From positions 124,001 through 188,000 of the forward strand of contig JBBHKE010001492.1 in the NCBI GenBank assembly GCA_037447655.1: DNA of 64,000 bases. The letters are read 5' to 3'. This DNA comes from Zygnema cylindricum (Eukaryota > Streptophyta > Zygnematophyceae > Zygnematales > Zygnemataceae). Below are positions 56,774-64,000 of this stretch, piece after piece (position 1 is the first letter of the stretch; each line of letters begins with the position of its first letter). The position numbers and the translations under genes are program-made. Under the pieces are notes generated by a model. It saw only the letters and a program-made list of their open reading frames with translations. It made no database searches and had not been told where the DNA came from.

Positions 56774-58259
56774 GGTTATGGGCCCACCATCTACGGTGCC
56801 TATGTTTGATGGAACAGGCTTCACTTATTGGGAGTTTACGATGGAGGGATTGCTTTTCGAGAAGCACTTATGGGGAATTTTTTCGGGACAAGTGAGATGT
56901 CCGCCACTTGGCTTTGGAAGAGCATACTATGGTGAATCATCTGGGCCTGCCCAGAGTATCAACCGGAGTTCAAATGCAACGGAAGGTGAAGGGAAAAACA
57001 TTTCCTTGGATGGGGAAATAGGGGAGAAGGAAAAATGGACACTTATGGTGAGGGGAGCTAGGCTCTCAGCTATGGTACCACTTGTAGGGATTAAAACTGA
57101 AGAAAATGACAGAAAAAAATGGGAATACAAAAACACTATAGCAAAACATCTCATACTTAGATATGTGTCTAAGTCCATAGCTATCACTCTTTTAAGTCTA
57201 ACGAAGTCTTCAGAGATATGGGAACCACTAAGTCAGATTTATAAGAGTGAGACTATTCATAGGCAGCAATTAGTAAAACAAGATATAGATGCCTATGTTT
57301 ATAAAGGCAGTAGCATGATAGAATTTTGCAATGATATTGTTGCGCTATATGTTGAGCTTGCTAGTGCGGGATATGTAGAATCTGAGGAGAGGAAGATTAA
57401 TACACTACTTATGAAACTCCCAGATGAGTACGAAAACATCATATGTCGTATGCAGGCAATGGATGGCTCCTCGTGGACTTGGAGCTTTACCATGGGGATA
57501 ATTATTGTGAGGGAAAGCACTTTGGAGCTTCGTAAACGAAGTGACAGGGTGAATGCATTTACAGCAGGTGGTGATTGGCGGAAGCGCAATGAGAGGAACG
57601 GCGGTGATTGGCGGAAGCGTGATGAGAGGAACGGTGGTGACGAGCGGAAGCGTGATGAGGGGAAGAAAGCCAAAGGTAAACCTTATCGGAACTTTGGTGG
57701 AAAGAGAGGGAGAGGAAAAGAAAGTGGAGCTTTGAAAAATGGGGTTTGCTTCTTTGGTAGGGAACCGGGTCATTATATGGAGGAATGCCCTTGTTTGGAA
57801 AAACTTAGAAGTTCGAATGTGGATGAGGAGGAAGAAGGGGAAGAGGAGAAAGAGGATGAAGATTTTTTAGAGCTTCTCCGGATTAGTAGTATGGGGAAGA
57901 GAAAAAAGCACACAGAAATTCCACGAAAGCAACAGTGTGCTTTTGGAGGTATAAGGGAAGTAAAGAGAGAGGAGGTATTTGAGGATGTCGAGGAGTGTAG
58001 AGTGTATGACTTAGAAATGAGAAAGTCAGATCTAGGATTCATAAGTGAAAACGGGAAAGATAAAATTAATGAGAATAATTTTATAGATAATAGGGAAACA
58101 GAAAACTGGTCGGAAAGGGAGACTTCAACGGATTCCGAGGAAAGGGGAGAAGTGAAACTCGAAGAGGTTTTAAAGGAAAGGGAAGAAGAGAAATATTTGA
58201 TTAAAGGTTTAGGGGAGAAGAAATATTTATTGGGAATTAAATTAGAAAGTGATGGTTGA
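56730..58259 (+). CDS. Copia-type Gag, array unit 2
   Basis: Second copy of the 509-codon Gag frame, differing from unit 1 at eight residues by eye (for example S/F in GI.SG, V/L in IS.DG, P/L in T.MV, V/M in SA.V). Same tandem GGDWRKR units, same degenerate zinc knuckle, same terminal RT scrap and TGA. The favoured start is ATG 56778 in the primer site. The high identity means the duplication is recent. Confidence 0.85.
   Translation: MDLRFLWAMEHTEFPVMGPPSTVPMFDGTGFTYWEFTMEGLLFEKHLWGIFSGQVRCPPLGFGRAYYGESSGPAQSINRSSNATEGEGKNISLDGEIGEKEKWTLMVRGARLSAMVPLVGIKTEENDRKKWEYKNTIAKHLILRYVSKSIAITLLSLTKSSEIWEPLSQIYKSETIHRQQLVKQDIDAYVYKGSSMIEFCNDIVALYVELASAGYVESEERKINTLLMKLPDEYENIICRMQAMDGSSWTWSFTMGIIIVRESTLELRKRSDRVNAFTAGGDWRKRNERNGGDWRKRDERNGGDERKRDEGKKAKGKPYRNFGGKRGRGKESGALKNGVCFFGREPGHYMEECPCLEKLRSSNVDEEEEGEEEKEDEDFLELLRISSMGKRKKHTEIPRKQQCAFGGIREVKREEVFEDVEECRVYDLEMRKSDLGFISENGKDKINENNFIDNRETENWSERETSTDSEERGEVKLEEVLKEREEEKYLIKGLGEKKYLLGIKLESDG
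56774..56789 (+). promoter_or_regulatory. Half-tRNA primer-binding site, unit 2
   Basis: GGTTATGGGCCCACCA, identical to unit 1 and directly after LTR 2. ATG at 56778 is in frame with gag. Confidence 0.85.
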
Positions 58260-58268
58260 AAGAATTCC

Positions 58269-58706
58269 ATGGGAGAGAGTGAGGGAAGTTCAGAAAATGG
58301 GGTAATTATCATGGATAAAAATATGAGTACGGAAGATGTAGATCTTATGAGGAACTTAGAGGGGACTAGTGATTTTTGGGAAAATTTGGGGGTGGATGGA
58401 TTTGACATCACCACTTGGTGTGATGTCCCTTGTGAAAATGTGTTTGTAAAAGGGTTATCATCCGGGTATGTGTTGCAGGATGGGGATGGGGCTGACTATT
58501 GGAAATGCAAAAGGGAAAGTAGATTCTGGTTGGATGAAAAAGGGAGGAGGTGGATAAAATTTTTGATCGGATTTATGATAAGTGGGGTGCTAAATGAAAT
58601 GTGTGATGCAATTATTATTTCAGTTCATCTAATGCATTGTTTTAAATACGAGAGTATTTTTCTTAAGTTTTATAAAAAGAAAAGAGAGAAAAAAAAAAAG
58701 AAATAG
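58269..58706 (+). pseudogene. RNase H remnant, array unit 2
   Basis: Copy of 55096-55563, in frame after the gag TGA, ending 10 codons earlier because of a length change in the A-rich tract near 58690. Confidence 0.75.
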
Positions 58707-58773
58707 GGGAAGGAGTGTTTGTTTATTTGTTTGTAAGAGTTGAAAAAAAAATTAGACTAGAAAATAACGGGAG

Positions 58774-59946
58774 TGTTGATATTTGAGTATTTTCTAGGTC
58801 TTTATAGAAAAAGAGCAAAGGCGGTCTGTCCCTGACTCCCTTCTCCAAGCCCCCACACTTGTTGTAGTCACTGAAGGCTTAATAGAGAGCTAGAGCCATG
58901 GCTGCCTAAGCTCACTAGAGAAGACAGGGGGTGGATTAGATAGATTTACCAAAAGTTACTTGACAGACCCAGGAATTGATCCTGGTACCTGCCGTCCGTC
59001 AAGTTACATAGCCGTTAGCTCTAACCGTTAAGTCTAGGACACATATTAACATATATAAGGTTCGATAAATATATAAATCGTAACATGTAGATTAATTCGT
59101 TTAACGGCGAATAGATACTTAGTGTATATATACAGTTTGATTTAGTAAGGAGTACGGTATGGGGACGGAACGGATACCGCGCATTTGTTTCGATAGCGAA
59201 ACAAATACCGCGCGTCAAATTTCAGCAGCTAGGATTATAGCCGGTTTTGATCAGACGGCCGCGATAGGCGCCGCGATCACATAAAAAGGTACTTTTGCCG
59301 TTTTACGGTCTTTGCCACGTCAGATGAAATGTGGCGTGATAACATTGGATTACGGGAATTCAGGAGATTACAAGAACTACTCCTGATTTGACACGTGTCG
59401 GCATTTTGGCCATGTCGTACAATAGCCGTACAAAAAGTACACCGGAACCTGTACTTTTCTGTACGACACAGTAATTTGATTGGTGCCGTACTTCAGTAGA
59501 TAGAGTTTTAGAGGGGGAATAGGACTTAGAAAATTTTGGGTAGGTAGTTGCCTCTCCCAGAGAGCACCTTGTATAAATGGCAAACTTTGGCCAGCCATAA
59601 CTATCAATTTACTTGACCATTTTCAGTGATTCTTTTTGCTGCGGACTCAAGGGAGTCTAAGCTACACAGAGGTGTAGTTAGTCAGAGTTTTTTCCTTCCA
59701 CGGTGGCGGCATTTCTAAGGGAAAGTCAAAGTGGGTGAATGTGTCCAAAACTCATATTCTAACTTTGCATTCTGTGGTGGAACTGAGCACACACAAAGTC
59801 TTATTTCACAGGGGTGAAGCTATAATGGGTTTGTGATTGTCAAGGGGTCAGTCATTTGGGTTTATATCAACTTGGAGTCGGCACTATCTAGATAAGCTTC
59901 TTTTGGATATGCGATTTCTGTGGGCAATAGATCACACAAAGTTTCA
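58774..59946 (+). repeat. Array LTR 3
   Basis: 1,173 bp ending AAGTTTCA, immediately followed by the TGCAT target duplication. TATAAAT at 59572-59578. The first half is nearly the same as LTR 2. Confidence 0.9.
58960..59034 (-). other. Antisense tRNA-like segment, LTR 3
   Basis: Same sequence as the LTR 2 copy. Confidence 0.55.
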
Positions 59947-60160
59947 TGCATTACGCGGTTTTTTAACACTCAGTTACATGAAAACAGCCAGTACTAAATC
60001 ATTTTTTGTATTTTTTTACTTAATAAAGTAAAGTTTTGCACCGTCAGACCAATACCGTACGCCACTAAATTTAGAACAACACAGTATTAGAGTTTTTAAC
60101 GCTCATTCAAATGTACCTTAAATAAAGTAAAGAATAATTTAGGATAATGTACTCTATTTA

Positions 60161-60952
60161 CTTGTGTTGTGAATCGGTAGGGATTTGCCGATAAACGATA
60201 CGGGCCTTTTTTTGGGTAGCGAATAATCGATGTATTGGTACAATACATTGTTATCTGTGTTATCGCCGATAAATACCCGATATTTATCGGTTATTATCGG
60301 CGATAATGTCGATATCGATAACTATCGGCAATATATGTACGGACCGTACAGATAAATGTACGGCCAGTACACTCAACTGTTCGTGTTATTCCCCGGATGC
60401 GCCGCGGACCCCATTCCCCCGAATTTCGGTAAAAAATTGCGATATTTCCTTCATTATTTATAATTTAAAAGGGTTTTACTTGGGAACCCCTTCCTGAATG
60501 TCCTTTTGACTGTTATTTTTTTACAAATGGCAGTTAATGGCGATAACCTGACAGATTTTTTCGTCTGCTTTGTTTGTCTGTTCGTTTGGTTTTCGAAAAA
60601 GTTGTATTTTAAAAATTTACAATCTATTTTATTTTTTTCATTTCGAAACTAGAACTATAAACTATTATTTTAAATTTGTCAACGTTTATGTGTCGCGCTA
60701 TCCGTAATAAATCTCTGTCAAACAACGTACGTAACAAATTCTTACCCGTGGCATACCACGCTATATAAAGTCTATCATATAATATAGTATATTTTAAAGT
60801 ACTATTGTATGCATACTATATTTTTTAAAGTTATTGTCAATATGGAATTTGTTGGTCTCGCACCGATGTATCGGAACCTCTAACCGTTCGATAACCGATA
60901 ACTATCGGTATCGGTAATATCGCGATAATTTTTTTATCGTTACACAACACTA
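60161..60952. mobile_element. hAT-like nonautonomous element
   Basis: About 790 bp, ends TTGTGTTGTGAATCGG and, reversed, TAGTGTTGTGTAACG. Interior follows 40523-41417, including the hairpin-rich ATCGG/CGATA region and the TGGCATACCA motif. Flanks TCTATTTA / AGTATTTA agree at six of eight bases. It interrupts the family A MITE. Confidence 0.82.
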
Positions 60953-61174
60953 AGTATTTATAGTGATAGAGTCAAAATTTGGGGTGACGGAATTAGCGTA
61001 CATAACTCTAACTACGATTCGCGGTGTAGTGTACTTTGGCAAGACCCAAAAATTTTAAAGAGTCAAAGTTCGAACTATCACAACTCAGAAGTCCTAGGGT
61101 GCTATTCAATTGCGAAAAAATCAGGATTTGTTTTCGCTGTCGTATATATAGCTTTAAAAAAAGGGAATTCATCA

Positions 61175-61270
61175 TGACAGTGACTATTTTGGTTGCGCAC
61201 AGTCACTTACGTCATTTTGTCAAAAATTGTATGTTTGACGTACACATTGGTACAAGTAAATTACTGTAGT
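61175..61270 (+). repeat. Fragment of element B inverted repeat
   Basis: GCACAGTCACTTACGTCA followed by GTCAAAAATTGTA matches the left inverted repeat of 5862-7361 with several changes. Confidence 0.5.
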
Positions 61271-61954
61271 TGTATTAGACATTGGGGAGAGGGCACATTT
61301 GGCGGGCGGCGGAGACCTTCGAGGAGGATTTTGCCCGGGCAATGTAAATCCCTCCTAGTTATTGAAAAGGACAAAAATATCGCGCGAAGCGCGGAGAAAT
61401 TTTGTTAGGAGTCTCCTCGTTGATTAGTTCAGATGGACAAAAAAAACAAAAAAAAGAACAAAGTGTTCATACTTACAGCGTTCTCATATAGAGCATTCAC
61501 CACAAATAGCGTCACACACGTCGTATGAGAACATGTAAATCGCGTTCGCGACTCAAAATATCTACATAATATAATAAACGTTCACACTTTAAACACTACC
61601 GTTTAATCCATCGAACAACTAAGTCGCGCGTCACGTGAGAACACTTGACCTTTGCAATTAAAAATAAAATTAAAAATTAGCCGCGCGTCACGAGAGAACA
61701 TTACGTATGACATTACAAACAAAAACAAAGTACAGTGATATTGTCGTGCTACGTGAAATGAGGACACGTGATGATCATACGCAGAGAGTGTAAAAATATC
61801 CTACAATCATCATTGAAGTATTATTTAATAAAGAGGAGAAGGTATTTTGAAAGTGGAGAAGGTATGTATATTCAAAATTTAAATAGTACAAGACAAATTT
61901 GCGTGTACTATTTACTTACTCCAAAATGTAACGTTATTTATAATATTCCGTACG
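61271..61954. other. Non-coding stretch
   Basis: No gene or clear element. A CG-rich segment (GCGGGCGGCGG, GCGCGAAGCGCG) lies near 61300-61390. Confidence 0.4.
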
Positions 61955-62125
61955 GTCGAATGTGAATTTTCGTGCTTTTCAATGTAGATTAACTCTCCTA
62001 GCGGATGTCCGTACTTGGTAAAATTGAATTCCGTACTCTCCAATGTAAATTACCTCTCCACGCGAATTATGTACGCTCTGTACTCTCCAATATAAATTAA
62101 CCCTCCGCGCGAATTTCGTACGCTC
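61955..62125. repeat. Degenerate tandem repeat, about 50-55 bp
   Basis: Three to four imperfect copies of a unit with CGTAC, TCTCCAATGTAAATTA and CCTCCGCGCGAATT. Confidence 0.6.
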
Positions 62126-62163
62126 AAATGTGAACCAATTTTTTTCAGTATATATCGGAAATG

Positions 62164-62198
62164 ATTATGTTTCAAATTGTATTGTTTTGAAACATAAT
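62164..62198. repeat. Perfect 13-bp hairpin
   Basis: Arms ATTATGTTTCAAA / TTTGAAACATAAT with a 9-base loop. Confidence 0.8.
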
Positions 62199-62290
62199 TA
62201 AATATGGACGTGCGTTAATCTATTTATTACGTGCGCTTTAACCATAGGTTTTGATTTACGTTTTAACATATTTAGTGTTAAAACCAACAG

Positions 62291-62480
62291 CTAAATCAGC
62301 CTACCCCTAAATCCTATAGCCTAACCATAAATCCTACAGTCTAACCCTAAATCCTACAACCTAACCCAAAATCTTACAGCCTAACCCTAAATCCTACAGT
62401 CTAACCCTAAATATTAGAGCTTAACCCTAAATCCTACAGCCTAACCCTAAATCTTACAGCTTAACCCTAAATCCTACAGT
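62291..62480. repeat. Telomere-like minisatellite
   Basis: About ten head-to-tail copies of a 20-bp unit, CCTAACCCTAAATCCTACAG, with small changes. It contains CCCTAAA, the plant-type telomere repeat, once per unit. Confidence 0.88.
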
Positions 62481-62654
62481 TTTGTGTTTTCGTTTTTGTT
62501 TTTATTTTTATTTTTTTTATTTCATCTCTTTTATTTCTTTACTTGTTTTTCTTTCAACACATTTATTTTAAATTAAACTTTTTAAAGGTTTTTCTTATTA
62601 TTTTTTTTTTATTCTGTTTTTTTTTTTTCTTCTTCATAAAAAATTTATTTTCAA

Positions 62655-63890
62655 TGTTTTCTTGGAGTAAGGGAATTTTCCAAATTTTACCTAGTATCGT
62701 CTCAGGGCTCACATTTGGAAACTGTCAAAAAATAAATCATTTAGAAGATGACGATTTCAATGTAGGAATAAAAAACCCCCCACAATATAGTGAAACAGAT
62801 AGAGCACGGATCATCAAAGATACATTAAAACAACGTAACCCAAACACAGAAAAAGCTTATCAAGTTGGTTTAAATCAGTATGAAAAATTTTGGAGTGCAC
62901 AAGGGCACCCAAATGTAGTTATTACACCTGATGGGGTTATTGGACTATTAGAGAATAACAAAAATAAAAGTTATGCCACACTCATACAATGGGTGAAAGG
63001 ACTCCAAGACTCGTATAAAACGCAATTAGCTTTAAAAGAAAGAGGGGGTGAAAATCTTAGAGACAACATCATCCAATAACTATTACAATAATCCAAAAAA
63101 AACACATCAAATTTAAAAAAAAAAAAACATGAAGACTGTCAAAAAGGCATACGATAAGCGTATTCTCTCGAAGATTACAAAGGGTTTTGAACATTTTGGT
63201 TGGAGTTCGCCGAAGGAAAGCAAAAAGAAAAAAAGTTGAGGTTGGAACCATACACCTGCATTCATGTGAGGTATGTATCGATAAAAATTATTAATTTTAT
63301 ATTTCATTTTTTCGATTCATGTTGTTTTTTACTTAACACTTTATTTTATAGGGTGCATTCTATTTGAGTTTCTTATCCGATTTTCTTATTTTAAAGTTTA
63401 GATTTTAATTTTTGACTTTATATTACATTATTTTAAATATGTTTTTTCGATATTCAAAAAGTTTTTAGAAGTTAACTCCAAAGTCTATTTAAAGCAGAGA
63501 CGAAAATTATGTGCAATTTTTATTTTTGGGAGAAAATATAAATTCTTATAAAATAAAGCTCTAATTATGTTTGTAACATTATCATTTTTTTTGTTTGTGT
63601 TGTTTTGTTTATTTTTTTTTGTGATGCAATTTTTGTTTTTTTTTAGAAAGGGTATATTTTTTTTAAAAAAAGCTCTCATTATATTTGTAACATTGTCATT
63701 TTTTGTCTTTTGATGTTTTGTTTTTGTTTTTTGTAGGAGTCAATTTATCATGAACTATGCCTGTCTCAGACGAGGTGATGATTCGAGAAATGCTTTGTTA
63801 GCGGATGTTTTTCGTATGATCTTCCTTATCTTGGGCCGGACAAGGGTTATGTTTTGACGATGGTTACAAAAAATGAGAAACTAATGCGGT
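62655..63890 (+). CDS. Crypton-like tyrosine recombinase, partial, probably frameshifted
   Basis: The frame to 63079 (favoured start ATG 62655; the preceding 37 codons are Phe-rich low complexity) encodes a segment like the N-terminal core-binding domain of Crypton-type tyrosine recombinases: TEKAYQVGLNQYEKFW, then SYATLIQWVKGLQ and LRDN. A second likely exon begins at 63738 after TTTTTTGTAG and reads NYACLRRGDDSRNALLADVF, which fits the conserved block with the first catalytic Arg, followed one frame over by DLPYLGPDKGYVLTMVTKNEK and a GTGAGT donor at 63890. One T appears to be missing near 63,810. A 36-codon frame at 63129-63239 may be part of an intermediate exon. The Arg-His-Tyr remainder would lie beyond the window. 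Assigned by motif memory only. Confidence 0.5.
63080..63736 (+). other. AT-rich intron-like stretch
   Basis: T-rich sequence between the two recombinase segments, with a 36-codon Lys-rich frame (63129-63239). Two near-repeats around TTTGTAACATTATCATTTTTT lie near 63570 and 63690. Confidence 0.4.
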
Positions 63891-64000
63891 GAGTAATGTA
63901 TAAAACTGTAGCTTTAACGAAATGTGTATTTTGTAATGTTTTGTGCATAACCCAAAAACAAAATTTACTAGCTTCTTTCGGTTTTTTTATGGTATTTTTT

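Larger units (their letters stand above)
52430..59946 (+). mobile_element. Tandem copia array: LTR-gag-LTR-gag-LTR
   Basis: Three LTRs (52430-53600, 55601-56773, 58774-59946) alternate with two internal regions repeating at 3,173 bp. The whole array is flanked by a single TGCAT duplication (52425-52429 and 59947-59951), and its outer bases are TG and CA. The surrounding MITE supplies the empty-site context. Confidence 0.92.
52291..61026. mobile_element. MITE family A split by two later insertions
   Basis: Pieces 52291-52429, 59947-60160 and 60953-61026 read together as one family A MITE in the order seen in intact copies, ending TAACTACGATTCGCGGTG. The retroelement array and an hAT-like element sit inside it. 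The far left end is eroded. Confidence 0.78.

Overview
The window is nuclear DNA of a photosynthetic eukaryote with a large, repeat-rich, AT-rich genome. It holds two spliced housekeeping genes with GT-AG introns. One encodes an aspartate kinase with a plastid transit-peptide-like N-terminus and green-plant exon sequences; the other encodes a plant-like cytosolic tyrosyl-tRNA synthetase. A charophyte (streptophyte) alga is the best guess, by inference only. Almost everything else is mobile DNA in nested layers.

Region by region. 1-8,927 and 9,054-21,918 are two units of an old tandem duplication. Each begins with an aspartate kinase gene on the minus strand and continues into the same transposon-bearing flank. 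Copy 1 runs off the left edge; copy 2 lost the exons after exon 10, so it stops inside the second ACT domain. The units can be aligned completely once six insertions are removed (one in unit 1, five in unit 2), and each unit serves as the empty site for the other's insertions. The flank differs at about one base in ten, yet 2.1 kb of the gene, introns included, shows no difference, which suggests recent gene conversion. 22,721-27,822 is a complete nine-exon TyrRS gene.

28,000-46,000 holds MITE families, nonautonomous hAT-like elements, a decayed DDE_1 (CENP-B/pogo-like) transposase gene with hairpin clusters, arrays of a 45-bp repeat, and a Ty1/copia remnant in which gag is fused directly to RT-RNase H. 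46,007-52,084 is a full-length but decayed copia element with a conventional tRNA-iMet 3'-end primer site. 52,430-59,946 is a tandem LTR-gag-LTR-gag-LTR array of a gag-only copia derivative inside one 5-bp target duplication. The right end has a telomere-like minisatellite and the start of a gene resembling a Crypton-type tyrosine recombinase.

The most interesting signal is in the copia array. Its primer-binding site matches the anticodon arm of initiator tRNA-Met (a half-tRNA primer, as in Drosophila copia and yeast Ty5). The ATG complementary to the CAU anticodon is in frame with gag. The LTRs of this family also carry an antisense tRNA-like segment whose outer stem covaries among copies. 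Sequence comparisons here were made by eye; tRNA and protein family matches rest on remembered family knowledge.
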